A DNA stretch of 34,398 nucleotides from UBA5177 sp002413265 (GCA_036752825.1 DAIORV010000010.1:1-34398), one strand, 5' to 3'. Shown: positions 15,367 to 23,899, counted from the stretch's first letter. Numbers and translations are program-made. The notes: a model not told the origin generated them from the letters alone.

Positions 15367-15966
15367 CTACACGCGGCTCCGACCGGCCAGCGCGTTTCCT
15401 AACGTTATTTCGTCCGCATATTCGAGATCACCGCCCACCGGAAGGCCGCGAGCGAGTCTGGTTATGGTGATTCCAAGTGGCTGGATGAGCCGCGTGAGGT
15501 ACATAGACGTCGCGTCTCCCTCCAGGTTTGGATTCGTGGCAAGAATTACTTCCTCAACAGTTTCGGGGCCCAGGCGGTGAAGGAGCTCGCGAACTTTGAG
15601 CTCCTCGGGACCGATGCCCTCGATCGGGGACAGCGCCCCGTGCAGTACATGGTACTTGCCTTTGTACTGACCCGTCCTTTCGATAGCTACCACGTCGAGC
15701 GGCTCTTCCACAACACAGATTCGCGATGCGTCGCGGTCTGGGCCAGCGCAGAGCTCGCAAGGACTTCGTTCGGTGATGTTAAAACACTCTGCGCAGAGCA
15801 CTACTCTTTCCTTGAGCTCGGTCAACGCCGCCGCGAGTGCCTCAGTTTGCTCCTTGGGCGAGCGCAACAGGTGATATGCAAGGCGTTGAGCTGTCTTGGG
15901 ACCAATGCCAGGGAGGCGCGATAGTTCGTCGACCACGCGGGTGATGGGCTTCGCGGTAACTGCCAT
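15367..15966 (-). CDS. recR: Recombination mediator protein RecR
   Basis: A 199-residue RecR, which with RecF/RecO loads RecA at ssDNA gaps. It has an N-terminal helix-hairpin-helix (LSRLPGIGPKTAQRLAYHLL), a zinc finger with Cys58, Cys61, Cys70 and Cys73 (CAECFNI and CELC), and a Toprim domain from about residue 81 (ICVVEEPLDVVAIE, then LHGALSPIEGIGPEEL). The C-terminal Walker-B-like segment is ITRLARGLPVGGDLEYADEITLGNAL. Length and motifs are standard. It lies 51 bases after ybaB and 9 bases before rpsP. Confidence 0.97.
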   Translation of the reverse strand: MAVTAKPITRVVDELSRLPGIGPKTAQRLAYHLLRSPKEQTEALAAALTELKERVVLCAECFNITERSPCELCAGPDRDASRICVVEEPLDVVAIERTGQYKGKYHVLHGALSPIEGIGPEELKVRELLHRLGPETVEEVILATNPNLEGDATSMYLTRLIQPLGITITRLARGLPVGGDLEYADEITLGNALAGRSRV

Positions 15967-16017
15967 CAGCCGGCAGCTAGCCCATTCCGAGCAGACGTGC
16001 GCACCTGGAATCGCGAG

Positions 16018-16329
16018 TCATAGACCTGGAAGACCGAGTCCGGAAAGCCCGCCGGTTGCCGAGCCCATCTTTGTTTGCATCAATTCCTGGGCCTTGTTTT
16101 GCGCATCATTGAGCGCCGCGACAATTGCGTCTTGGAGCGTCTCTACGTCCTCGGGATCGACGAACTCCGGGTCGATTGTGAGGCTCTGAACCTGCTGATG
16201 TCCGTTCATCACGACGACAACGGCACCACCGCCTGCGGAGCCCTCGACAGTTTCGGAGCCCAACTCTTCTTGCGCCTTCATCATGTTGGACTGCATCTGC
16301 TCGATTTGTTTCAACATCTTCGGATTCAT
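16018..16329 (-). CDS. YbaB/EbfC-family nucleoid-associated protein
   Basis: A 103-residue DNA-binding protein beginning MNPKMLKQIEQMQSNMMKAQEEL, with the typical central strand AGGGAVVVVMNGHQQVQSLTIDPEFVDPEDVETLQDAI. YbaB/EbfC dimers bind DNA non-specifically and compact it. The genes dnaX-ybaB-recR are a conserved trio in many bacteria. A GGGAGG sits upstream of the ATG at a somewhat long spacing. About 100 bases separate it from the dnaX stop. Confidence 0.95.
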   Translation of the reverse strand: MNPKMLKQIEQMQSNMMKAQEELGSETVEGSAGGGAVVVVMNGHQQVQSLTIDPEFVDPEDVETLQDAIVAALNDAQNKAQELMQTKMGSATGGLSGLGLPGL

Positions 16330-16429
16330 GACGTGGATAGGCCTCCCTGTGCCTCTCTCTCACAAAAGATGGCGCACCTGCCTATCGTCCGGTGACGCGC
16401 GGAGAGTACGCCCATTGCCAGGCATTTTA

Positions 16430-18100
16430 TCAAGAAGAGCCGTTGCCAAGCTGTCGCGCGTGCCATTGACGAAGCCGCTCAGCCGCTTCTTCAATGAAGC
16501 CGTCGTCTTCCGGCAGCACGGAAGCTCCAAGGGCAGCCTTCGCCTCATCCTTGGTGGTTCTGATGCACTGCACACGATATGTGGAACCCATTACTTCCGC
16601 CACACACTCCTCGAGAAGCCGCCTCTTCCCCACGTCGGTCCAAACATTGGCGTGGAACGGGAACTGAAAGCCTATGGTGACCTCTCCGTCTTCTACGGAT
16701 AACAGAAAGCCGGAGCGGAGCACGGCTTGCAGGGAAGCGCTCTTTGGTCTCATCGCCGCAACAAGATTCTGCAGCAGGACAGTGCGATCGTTTTCGGAGG
16801 TAGACGGCGCCCTCGCGACGGTTTCGGAGAGCATCTCGGCAGCGCCTGGAGACGCGCTGTTAGCGGGCCTTGCCGACGTGTCGGCGACACCCTGCGGCCG
16901 ATACTCGGCCACCCGCTCCTGCACCTCAGGAACTGCCGCCTGATCAGCTTGGCCACGCGGAGCCGTGGCGACGGTTGCTCTGGGACCTGAACCCGAGCCT
17001 CCGTTGTGATCCTTGTCACTGCGTAGAGCAAGCGAGGCACGAACATATCCAAGCTCCAATGGGAGCTGAGGCGGCAGATCATACTTCGAGCTCAGCTCTA
17101 CGCCAGTTATCGCTTCCAGCACGGAGACAGCTTGTTGCTCAGTTACATTTTCCCGAGCATGTTCGATGTTCTCGACCAGTGCCGGATCTACCAGATCCTC
17201 GATGGAGCCGGCGCCGGTCACGGAAGTCAGCACGGCTCTCCAGTAATTGACCATTTCCGTGATGAGTTGAGATGGGTCACCGCCCGCGCCCACAAATCCT
17301 GCGCACTCTTGCAGGCCCAAACCGACTTGGTTTGACAGCAGGTGGTCCGCCAACCTGGCTACCAGCATTGGATCCGCGAGCCCCAGCGCGGCGCGAACAT
17401 CAGCGCCACCGATGGCACCCGTAGCGTACGAGGCGACCTGATCGAGAAGAGCAATCGCGTCGCGCATGCTGCCGGCAGCGCTGCGACCCAACAGCGTCAG
17501 AGCCTCATTCGAAATCTCAATGCGTTCTTCTGTAGCCACATGATGTAGATGGGTCGTCGTCTCTTGAAGCGACAAGCGCTTAAAGTCGAAGCGCTGGCAA
17601 CGAGACATGATCGTTCCCGGCACCTTATGGGGCTCGGTACTCGCGAACACAAAGATGACGTGGGGCGGCGGCTCTTCCAGGGTTTTCAGGAACGCGTCGA
17701 ACGCGGCACCGGAAAGCCGGTGCACCTCGTCGATGATGTATACCTTGTACCTGCCCTCGCTCGCTGCGTACCCAACTCTCTCGCGGAGGTCGCGCACGTT
17801 CTCCACGCTGGTGTTTGAGGCCGCATCGATCTCTATGACGTCCAGGGCACGCCCTTCATTGGCTGCCACGCAGTTCTCGCAACGATCGCACGGATTTCCA
17901 TCGTTCGGCGCGGTGCAGTTAAGGGCCTTTGCCAGGATGCGAGCTGTGCTGGTCTTACCAGTACCCCGAGGGCCGGTGAAGAGATACGCGTGGGCCACGC
18001 GGTTCTGCCGTACGGCGTTCCTCAACGTCCGTACAACGTGTGTTTGTCCCACCAGGTCTTCAAAAGATCGTGATCGCCATTTGCGGTAAAGGGAAGCCAA
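16430..18100 (-). CDS. dnaX: DNA polymerase III gamma/tau subunit
   Basis: A 556-residue clamp-loader ATPase. Walker A GPRGTGKT is at 43-50, zinc-binding Cys62, Cys71, Cys74 and Cys77 follow (CDRCENC), Walker B IIDEVHRLS is near 122-130, sensor 1 is FVFASTEPHKV, and the SRC arginine-finger motif is present in IMSRCQRFDF. The C-terminal 200 residues are variable, with a Pro/Ala-rich linker, and correspond to tau-like domains. I see no obvious slippery A-run frameshift site, but did not examine every position. It starts at TTG 18100 (ASLYRKWRSRSFEDLVGQ) with AAGGTG about 7 bases upstream. A TATAAT box is at 18158-18163. Confidence 0.97.
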   Translation of the reverse strand: MASLYRKWRSRSFEDLVGQTHVVRTLRNAVRQNRVAHAYLFTGPRGTGKTSTARILAKALNCTAPNDGNPCDRCENCVAANEGRALDVIEIDAASNTSVENVRDLRERVGYAASEGRYKVYIIDEVHRLSGAAFDAFLKTLEEPPPHVIFVFASTEPHKVPGTIMSRCQRFDFKRLSLQETTTHLHHVATEERIEISNEALTLLGRSAAGSMRDAIALLDQVASYATGAIGGADVRAALGLADPMLVARLADHLLSNQVGLGLQECAGFVGAGGDPSQLITEMVNYWRAVLTSVTGAGSIEDLVDPALVENIEHARENVTEQQAVSVLEAITGVELSSKYDLPPQLPLELGYVRASLALRSDKDHNGGSGSGPRATVATAPRGQADQAAVPEVQERVAEYRPQGVADTSARPANSASPGAAEMLSETVARAPSTSENDRTVLLQNLVAAMRPKSASLQAVLRSGFLLSVEDGEVTIGFQFPFHANVWTDVGKRRLLEECVAEVMGSTYRVQCIRTTKDEAKAALGASVLPEDDGFIEEAAERLRQWHARQLGNGSS

Positions 18101-18157
18101 GGAAGCACCTTTGGGACGGTGTTGAGCTGTCAGCAGGGAAGGCCGGGACAGACAGCC

Positions 18158-18163
18158 ATTATA
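18158..18163 (-). promoter_or_regulatory. Candidate -10 element TATAAT upstream of dnaX
   Basis: A perfect TATAAT on the minus strand lies 57 bases before the dnaX start, in the trpS-dnaX spacer. No good -35 hexamer is seen at 16-18 bp. The leader that would follow can fold a 7-pair GGCTGTC/GACAGCT stem (18125-18157). It could give dnaX and downstream genes their own promoter. Confidence 0.45.
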
Positions 18164-18181
18164 CCGTCGTGATGAGCGAGC

Positions 18182-19180
18182 TCAGGATCGATTCAAGGGC
18201 GGTCGCAGGCCCATTTTCTCTTCCACGATTTTGACCATGGGGCCTGAAATCGCCCGAGCTGACGTCGCTCCGTGGACGAGGATCTTATCGACCGTGTCGG
18301 GATATTGTTCGTACTCGGCGAACCGAGCCTGCAGTGGTGCCAGGGCTTCGATTACCAGTTCCGCCACGTCTTCTTTTACGGCTTTGTATCCTTTGCCCTC
18401 GTACCTATTTTCGATCTCTTGGGTGCCCCCACCCGAAAGAGCCTGCATGATCGAGAGGAGATTGAAGAGTCCTGACTGCTCCGGAACAAACCGAACCACA
18501 CCGAGCGAGTCGGTTACCGCACGCGAGAGCTTCTTCCGGATGACGTCGGGAGCATCGAGCATTTGGATGGCTCCTCCAGGCTCACTCTTTGACATTTTTT
18601 TAGACGGATCGTCGAGCCGCATGACTCGAGCTCCGACCTTAGGGATGAGTGGCTCAGGAATCACGAAAGTAGGACCATACAGTCCATTGAAGCGTTCTGC
18701 GATGTCTCGCGTGAGCTCCACGTGCTGCTTCTGATCCTCACCGACCGGAACGCAGTCGGCCGAGTAAGCCAGGATGTCGGCGGCCATCAAGACCGGGTAG
18801 TTCAGCAGGCCGGCGCCAACCGTGGAGCGCTGCGCTCCGGCTTTGGCCTTGAACTGCGTCATCCTGTTGAGCCAGCCAATTGGGGTAATCGTGTTCAGGA
18901 GCCAGCTGAGCGTTGTGTGCTCGGTGACATGCGACTGGACGAACAGCATCGATTTCTCAGGATCGATGCCGGAGGCCAGCAAGATGGCCGCGACTCGCCA
19001 GGTTTGCCGTCTGAGCTCCTGCGGATCTTGGGGCACGGTGAGAGCGTGAAGGTCGACGACACAGAAAATATTGTCGTAGCGCTCTTGATCGCGCACCCAA
19101 TTGCGAATGGCGCCGACGTAATTCCCCAGTGTCAAACTGCCGCTCGGCGCGACGCCCGAGAAAACTCGCGGTCTACTCAA
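18182..19180 (-). CDS. trpS: Tryptophanyl-tRNA synthetase
   Basis: A 332-residue class I aminoacyl-tRNA synthetase that charges tRNA-Trp. The HIGH-type motif is SLTLGN in VAPSGSLTLGNYVGA (residues 10-24). The tryptophan/AMP site segment VPVGEDQKQHVELTRD spans about 144-159, and KMSKS is at 195-199. Length is typical for bacterial TrpRS. The start is TTG 19180, with GGGAG 8 bases upstream. It follows the NUDIX gene after 39 bases and precedes dnaX by 81 bases. Confidence 0.97.
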   Translation of the reverse strand: MSRPRVFSGVAPSGSLTLGNYVGAIRNWVRDQERYDNIFCVVDLHALTVPQDPQELRRQTWRVAAILLASGIDPEKSMLFVQSHVTEHTTLSWLLNTITPIGWLNRMTQFKAKAGAQRSTVGAGLLNYPVLMAADILAYSADCVPVGEDQKQHVELTRDIAERFNGLYGPTFVIPEPLIPKVGARVMRLDDPSKKMSKSEPGGAIQMLDAPDVIRKKLSRAVTDSLGVVRFVPEQSGLFNLLSIMQALSGGGTQEIENRYEGKGYKAVKEDVAELVIEALAPLQARFAEYEQYPDTVDKILVHGATSARAISGPMVKIVEEKMGLRPPLNRS

Positions 19181-19219
19181 GTACTGAACTCCCTGACAAA
19201 TGGTATGTGAGGAATGCTC

Positions 19220-19672
19220 CTAAGTCTGGTGGGGACCGGCACCGTCCGAAAGCATGCGTCGAGCCTCCGCAACGAGCGAGCGCTCGGACTCAAACGTCAG
19301 GTTCAATACGTCGTCCTGTGAAAACCAGCGGGCCTCGTCTATCTCGTGGTCGTGCTGCTCCGGATCTCCATCCACATAGATCATGGCGAAGAAATCGACG
19401 ATCTTGTGAATTCTGGTTCCGCGCGCCTGAAAGAAATAGGTGATGGGTGTGAGTCGAGCTACGATCTCGGCCCGCACGCCGCCCTCTTCACGCACCTCAC
19501 GTACCGCCGCGTCCGCCACCGCCTCTCCCGTCTCCACGGTACCCTTTGGCAGCTGCCAGCGATTCTGACCTTTGGGGCGAATTGCCAGAAACTCGGAGTC
19601 CTGCGTCCTTTGTCGAAAGACTACCCCGCCCGCGGAATGAGCTTGGGCGATCCGGGAGCGGCGAGAGGTCAA
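19220..19672 (-). CDS. NUDIX hydrolase
   Basis: A 150-residue NUDIX pyrophosphohydrolase. The full Nudix box G-x5-E-x7-REVREEGGV is at residues 44-66 (GTVETGE then REVREEGG), preceded by RWQLPKG. The start SAGGVVFR is typical of the Ap4A/dinucleoside-polyphosphate or MutT-like subgroup, but substrate cannot be assigned by motif alone. It probably starts at TTG 19672, 15 bases after the upstream 62-aa gene; no good Shine-Dalgarno is seen. Confidence 0.9.
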   Translation of the reverse strand: MTSRRSRIAQAHSAGGVVFRQRTQDSEFLAIRPKGQNRWQLPKGTVETGEAVADAAVREVREEGGVRAEIVARLTPITYFFQARGTRIHKIVDFFAMIYVDGDPEQHDHEIDEARWFSQDDVLNLTFESERSLVAEARRMLSDGAGPHQT

Positions 19673-19687
19673 GGTGGACCAGAGCGA

Positions 19688-19876
19688 CTAACCAGTCGCC
19701 TCACCTTCCTGGTAACTTGCCTCGGCGCGAAGCGCCACGGCTTTTCTCCAGCCCTCTGTCTTGAAGAGCTGCTCCAGGGCCGCCAGCTGGGCATCAACCT
19801 CGTAGCCCGATAGCACCTCGACGATCCTGACTTCGCCAGTATGCTCGTTACGAACCGGTACCCGATAGCAGTGCAC
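19688..19876 (-). CDS. Small hypothetical protein, 62 aa
   Basis: The reading frame is open back to 20023, but the part beyond 19980 would be antisense to the start of the divergent kinase gene. GTG 19876 is preceded by TGGAGG at 7-base spacing and gives a 62-residue protein beginning (V)HCYRVPVRNEHTGEVRIVEV. The middle reads GYEVDAQLAALEQLFKTEGW. It is soluble and alpha/beta in character, with no recognised family. It is 15 bases upstream of the NUDIX gene and likely co-transcribed. Confidence 0.55.
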   Translation of the reverse strand: MHCYRVPVRNEHTGEVRIVEVLSGYEVDAQLAALEQLFKTEGWRKAVALRAEASYQEGEATG

Positions 19877-19979
19877 GCTCGTGCCTCCAGAGCTTGATAA
19901 GGTGAGGGCTTTCGCCGCTTCGGATGTGAGACTAGCATGGTCGCGACTACACGTCAAAGAACCCGTAAAGGTGTAGACA

Positions 19980-20696
19980 GTGGAGCCGATCCTCATAGTG
20001 TCGACAGCGACCCACGACCGCATCCCAGGTACGTCGACAGAACCAGAAAAGATCTTGCTGGGCGGGCCGGCTCACTATCTGGCGCTGGCCTTGGAACGCC
20101 TTTCCGCGCCATTTCAGATTCTCACCAACCAGGGCGCTGAAGTGGAGGTTGTACCCACGAAGACGGGCGAGGCATATATCATTCCGGCGCTCGCGCCAAT
20201 TGAGCTCCCTCGTTCACTGACCGGATCTGCCGTGGTTTTGTCGCCGATCATGAGAGAAATCGATCCGAAAACGGTGCCACCAATAGAGGGTTTGCTGGTA
20301 ATCGACATTCAGGGCTTTGTCCGCGAGCCGGGAGTAAGAACCGATCACGCCACGGGCCCCTATGACCTGGCTGCTCTGCTTCGACGCGCTGATCTCGTGA
20401 AGGCCTCCGAGGACGAGCTTGGGCTGCTCGATGAGAAGTCTTGTCAAGCGCTTGCCGAGACCACGGTTCTTGCCACCGGGGGAGCGCGCGGGGCGCGCTT
20501 GGTGCGGGGCAGGGAGGAGGTCCAGATCGACGTGAACCGGGTGGACGGCGTTCACACCATCGGTGCTGGCGATATTTTTCTCGCTAGCATGACCTACGAG
20601 ATGGTTCGCGGGGAGCCTGCCGAAAAAGCTGCTGTCGTAGCCGCTCGCTTTACCGAGGTGTTTCTATTGGAGCGGCAAAGTCTCGGCACGCCCTAG
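19980..20696 (+). CDS. PfkB-family carbohydrate/nucleoside kinase-like protein
   Basis: A 238-residue protein of the ribokinase/PfkB fold. The C-terminal signature is HTIGAGDIFLASM, with catalytic-type Asp198. Other family elements are LLGGPAHYLALALERL near the N-terminus, KASEDELGLL at 141-150 and VLATGGARGARLVRG at 163-177. It is about 60 residues shorter than usual PfkB kinases (about 300), mainly in the lid and N-terminal region, so substrate and activity are uncertain. GTG 19980 has AAAGGTG shortly upstream. It is followed after 25 bases by the lipoate-ligase-like gene. Confidence 0.8.
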   Translation: MEPILIVSTATHDRIPGTSTEPEKILLGGPAHYLALALERLSAPFQILTNQGAEVEVVPTKTGEAYIIPALAPIELPRSLTGSAVVLSPIMREIDPKTVPPIEGLLVIDIQGFVREPGVRTDHATGPYDLAALLRRADLVKASEDELGLLDEKSCQALAETTVLATGGARGARLVRGREEVQIDVNRVDGVHTIGAGDIFLASMTYEMVRGEPAEKAAVVAARFTEVFLLERQSLGTP

Positions 20697-20724
20697 GCAC
20701 CAGCTCCGCCCGCATAATGCCGTG

Positions 20725-21537
20725 ATGGACGACACTGAAGCTACCGAGACTTGGCGCCTTCTCCCCTTCGACCGTGGGACGAGTGCAGAGCACAACGCAA
20801 GAAGCGATGCACTTGTGCGATTGGCGAAGATTCCCACCGTGTGGTGGCACGCTACCGAAACGCCCACGCTTATTCTGGGAGCCGGTCAGCCCTTGACTGC
20901 CGACACCAAAAGGCGATGCGCGGAGCTCGGGGTGTCGCTGGTACGGCGCGCTTCGGGCGGCACAGCGGTCTTTGCCGATCCCGGCATCGTCGGACTGGAT
21001 GTGTCACTGCCTGCTCAACACAGGCTGGTCGGGACGGATGTGGTGAAAAACTACCGCTGGCTCGGTGAGGTGTGGATGAACACGCTCCGGTCCCTGGGCG
21101 TGAGGGCTCGCCTTGTCGACGTGGAGGAAAGCCGCCAAAGCAGCAAGCTACCGGGCGATCTAGTTGCGGCTCTGAGAGCGGCTTGCTTCGGCACTCTCTC
21201 GCCGTTCGAAGTAGTTGTAAAACGGAGGAAAGTGGTTGGCCTGGCGCAGGTGCGCAGGAGGACTGGGCTACTTCTGCAAAGTGGCATTCACCTGCATTTC
21301 GCCAGAGAGCAACTGGCGCAGCTCATAGCGCCGGAGCCGACCGGGGGGCTCTCAGATGCACTGGCGAACGTGGCTGCAGGCCTGGACGAAATCCTGCCTG
21401 TGGCCCCGAAAGAGGAGCAGCTCATGCATGCGTTCAGCCGAGAGTTGGAAGCCGACCAGCGGATTACGCTCCGGGAAAGTGACTGGACACCGGAGGAAGA
21501 CGCGCATGTTGAGCACTTAGTTCGGGTCGCAAGCTGA
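20725..21537 (+). CDS. Lipoate-protein ligase/octanoyltransferase family protein
   Basis: A 270-residue protein of the biotin/lipoate ligase (BPL_LplA_LipB) fold. RRASGGTAVF at residues 74-83 is the lipoate-site motif, and RKVVGLAQVRR carries Lys169, the family lysine that contacts the lipoyl/octanoyl-AMP or thioester. Cys155 (ACFGTLSPFEVVV) precedes this block, as in the LipM-type octanoyltransferases, so octanoyl transfer is as likely as lipoate ligation. ATG 20725 is chosen; GTG 20722 is one codon earlier. CATAAT at 20713-20718 lies 6 bases before the ATG, compatible with a leaderless message. It converges on folP. Confidence 0.85.
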   Translation: MDDTEATETWRLLPFDRGTSAEHNARSDALVRLAKIPTVWWHATETPTLILGAGQPLTADTKRRCAELGVSLVRRASGGTAVFADPGIVGLDVSLPAQHRLVGTDVVKNYRWLGEVWMNTLRSLGVRARLVDVEESRQSSKLPGDLVAALRAACFGTLSPFEVVVKRRKVVGLAQVRRRTGLLLQSGIHLHFAREQLAQLIAPEPTGGLSDALANVAAGLDEILPVAPKEEQLMHAFSRELEADQRITLRESDWTPEEDAHVEHLVRVAS

Positions 21538-21563
21538 CCACGTCCTCCGGCTAAAACCAGGTA

Positions 21564-22358
21564 TCACCGCACCAGGGCGTCGACCATCGCCGTTGCTTGG
21601 CGGGTAGATTTAACGTCATGCGCCCGCACCATGTCTGCCCCATTGACGACTGCTGCCGAAGCGGCTGCCAGGGAACCTTCGAGGCGATCGTCATGAGAAA
21701 CGCCAAGAACTTTGCTGATCGTCGCCTTGCGAGAGAGGCCGACAAGGATCGGGACCTCGAGAGCGCGCAGGCGGCCCAAATCTCTCAGCAAGAAGAGGTT
21801 GTCCCGCCACGTCTTCGCAAAACCGAATCCTGGATCGACAATGAGTTTGCCCCGCTCGACGCCGGAGAACGTCGCGTGTTCGACCAAGCGGCCAAGATCC
21901 GCCAGGACCTGACCAGCGATGTCAACGCGGCTTACGAGCGGCCGGCAATGGACCAGAACGAGCGCCGCCTGCGCCTCGGCGACCACTGCCAGCATCTCCG
22001 GATCGGAGATTCCGGATACGTCGTTGACGAGCACGGCCCCGGCGCGAGTTGCCTCCCGCGCCACACGAGCTTTGCGAGTGTCGATAGAAACCAAAGCTCC
22101 GGCGTCTCTGGCGCTTGTTATGGCGGGTAAAACGCGCCGCAATTCTTCGGCTGCCGGGACGGGGGAGTGACCAGGCCTCGTCGACTCCCCTCCAATGTCC
22201 ACGACGTCCGCCCCCTCCTGCACGACTCTGTGAATTCGGCGCGCTACATCCAAGGGGTCGAGAACTCCGTCTCCGCTGAAGCTGTCCGGCGTCACGTTGA
22301 CGACGCCCATTAGGAGCGTGCGCTCTCCCCATGGAAGTCCTAGAGCATCACTACTCAC
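21564..22358 (-). CDS. folP: Dihydropteroate synthase
   Basis: A 264-residue DHPS that condenses p-aminobenzoate with the pterin pyrophosphate to make dihydropteroate. Motifs in order: MGVVNVTPDSFSGDG, GADVVDIGGESTRPG, VSIDTRKARVA, LVNDVSGI, VDPGFGFAK, and the C-terminal ILVGLSRKATI with RAHDVKST. The segment usually rich in His/Met (LMHM-type) is LVHCRPLV here. All catalytic loops appear intact. It starts inside the end of folD (8-base overlap), so the folate genes are coupled. Confidence 0.96.
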   Translation of the reverse strand: MSSDALGLPWGERTLLMGVVNVTPDSFSGDGVLDPLDVARRIHRVVQEGADVVDIGGESTRPGHSPVPAAEELRRVLPAITSARDAGALVSIDTRKARVAREATRAGAVLVNDVSGISDPEMLAVVAEAQAALVLVHCRPLVSRVDIAGQVLADLGRLVEHATFSGVERGKLIVDPGFGFAKTWRDNLFLLRDLGRLRALEVPILVGLSRKATISKVLGVSHDDRLEGSLAAASAAVVNGADMVRAHDVKSTRQATAMVDALVR

Positions 22359-23190
22359 GGCGCTCCGCGCTGTCGATCAGGTTGCGGAGTAGGACGGCGT
22401 TTGTCACCGGGCCGACTCCGCCTGGCACGGGTGTTATGGCGGACGCGATATCCTTGCACTGCCCAAAATCGACATCTCCGACCACACCGTCCGAGGTTGG
22501 ATTGATACCGGCGTCGATTACGACCACCCCGGACCGGATCATGTCCCCGGTAATGAGCTGCGGCCGCCCGACCGCCACCATTAGTATTTCCGCCTGCCGA
22601 GTGTGGAAGGCGAGATCTCGAGTTTTGGAGTGGGTCACGGTTACCGTTGCGCTAGCCGCGAGCAGGAGCTCGGCCACGGGATGACCAACGACATTGCTCC
22701 TGCCAACGACAACTGCGTTGCACCCTCTCGGTTCGACTCCAACCGCATCCAGGATGTGCATCATCGCCGACGCCGTTGACGGCGGATGTCCAGGAAGCCC
22801 CAGATACAAAAGACCCCCGCTCCGGATCGTGATGCCGTCGACGTCCTTGCGAGGTTCGATGATCTCGGCCAGGTCGGCGTAGGTCAGATGAGCCGGCAGC
22901 GGCATCTGGACAATGATCCCGTCCACCACCGGATCGCCATTCAGAGAGGCCACCGAGGAGTCGAGCTCTTTGAGCGTGACGTCATGCGGAAGGGCACGCG
23001 TTGAGACCGCAACCCCGGCTTTGCCTCCGAGCTTTTCCAGTCTACGGAGATACATCTCGGCGGGCTTCGAATCTCCTATGGTGACGAAGCATAGGTGGGG
23101 CTGAATACCGCGTTGGAGCAACCTCTGGCTGCGATCGGCGAGCGAGGTCATCAGCTCAGCGGCAATTGCCTTCCCATCGATTGGTGTCAT
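22351..23190 (-). CDS. folD: FolD-type methylene-THF dehydrogenase lacking the catalytic lysine
   Basis: A 279-residue FolD-family protein, normally a bifunctional 5,10-methylene-THF dehydrogenase and 5,10-methenyl-THF cyclohydrolase. Visible motifs: VVDGIIVQMPLPAHL (Gln95), KDVDGI (Asp118), NADP-binding VVVGRSNVVGHPVAELLL, VTHSKTRD, VIDAGIN and ITPVPGGVGPVTNAVLL. Tyr47 of the substrate motif is present, but the residue four positions on is Leu51 in MYLRRLEK. E. coli FolD has Lys54 and human MTHFD1 Lys56 there, needed for cyclohydrolase activity; the lysine at +6 (Lys53) remains. The PxTPxG loop is also altered (PPSTASA). It overlaps fchA (ATGA) and folP. It may act as dehydrogenase only. Confidence 0.95.
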   Translation of the reverse strand: MTPIDGKAIAAELMTSLADRSQRLLQRGIQPHLCFVTIGDSKPAEMYLRRLEKLGGKAGVAVSTRALPHDVTLKELDSSVASLNGDPVVDGIIVQMPLPAHLTYADLAEIIEPRKDVDGITIRSGGLLYLGLPGHPPSTASAMMHILDAVGVEPRGCNAVVVGRSNVVGHPVAELLLAASATVTVTHSKTRDLAFHTRQAEILMVAVGRPQLITGDMIRSGVVVIDAGINPTSDGVVGDVDFGQCKDIASAITPVPGGVGPVTNAVLLRNLIDSAERRE

Positions 23191-23810
23191 GTGTCGCCCT
23201 GGACTATGGCATCGACAGCCGAGAGCGTGGCCCTCACGCTCGCCTCCGGAGCTCCGATGGCCTCCAATTCGTAGCGAGCTTGGGCCACCCAGTGCGCGTC
23301 ACGAACGCTCGCCGCGTTTATCTCCACGTTGAGGCGTGCGGCTTCGTACCCCGACAGGGCTGAGGCTGCGGCCGTACCAACGTCGCTGGCCGCCGATCTG
23401 TTCCCGATCGGTAAGAGCTCTCGGGCGAGATCGACCATTTTGGCGGCCAATCTCATGGTTTCTAGTGGCGGAATTGCCGCTTCCTTGAGCGACACCTGGA
23501 TGGCGGATGTGCGGACGGCTTTCTCATCTTCTGAAGCTTTGGGCAGCTTCATGGCGCTTGAGACCGCTCCATATGCGGCGGCATCCTCGTCGATGAGCTT
23601 TCGGGCGCGCGCTCGAGATATGCCGGCTCGCTGTCGAATGGAAAGGACCTGCGCTTCTACATCCGCGTACCGCTTGCGGCCAAGAGTGAGGTTAGACACC
23701 ATTTCAAGTAGTGCCGCTGCCATCGCGACCTGGAGCGCTGCAACGCTGCCCCCACCGGGTACAGGCGCGTCGGAGGCAAGGTCGGCCAGGAACGAGTCGA
23801 TATCTGTCAT
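23187..23810 (-). CDS. fchA: Cyclodeaminase/cyclohydrolase family protein (FchA-like)
   Basis: A 207-residue all-helical protein of the formiminotransferase-cyclodeaminase C-terminal family, which includes methenyl-THF cyclohydrolase FchA of methylotrophs and acetogens. The signature PVPGGGSVAALQVAMAAALLEMV is at residues 17-39. The helix IDEDAAAYGAV and the late segment NRSAASDVGTAAASALSG are also typical. ATG 23810 has a GGGAG Shine-Dalgarno. Its stop overlaps the folD start as ATGA. With no formiminotransferase or histidine-degradation gene nearby, a folate cyclohydrolase role beside the altered FolD is the better reading; that is inference. Confidence 0.9.
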   Translation of the reverse strand: MTDIDSFLADLASDAPVPGGGSVAALQVAMAAALLEMVSNLTLGRKRYADVEAQVLSIRQRAGISRARARKLIDEDAAAYGAVSSAMKLPKASEDEKAVRTSAIQVSLKEAAIPPLETMRLAAKMVDLARELLPIGNRSAASDVGTAAASALSGYEAARLNVEINAASVRDAHWVAQARYELEAIGAPEASVRATLSAVDAIVQGDT

Positions 23811-23899
23811 GCCTTCTCCCGCCGGCTGTTATCGAACAATGGTATCGCTGCCGGCAATGCAGTCAGGAGGACATGCTTACGAGGGCGGTCCCTTGATGC

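Noticed and set aside
18101..18181. Possible small SRP RNA upstream of dnaX
   Set aside because: The spacer has GGAAGG-like pieces and a hairpin, but the conserved SRP domain IV order (CAGG-CCGGAAGG-AGCAG) is not present on either strand.
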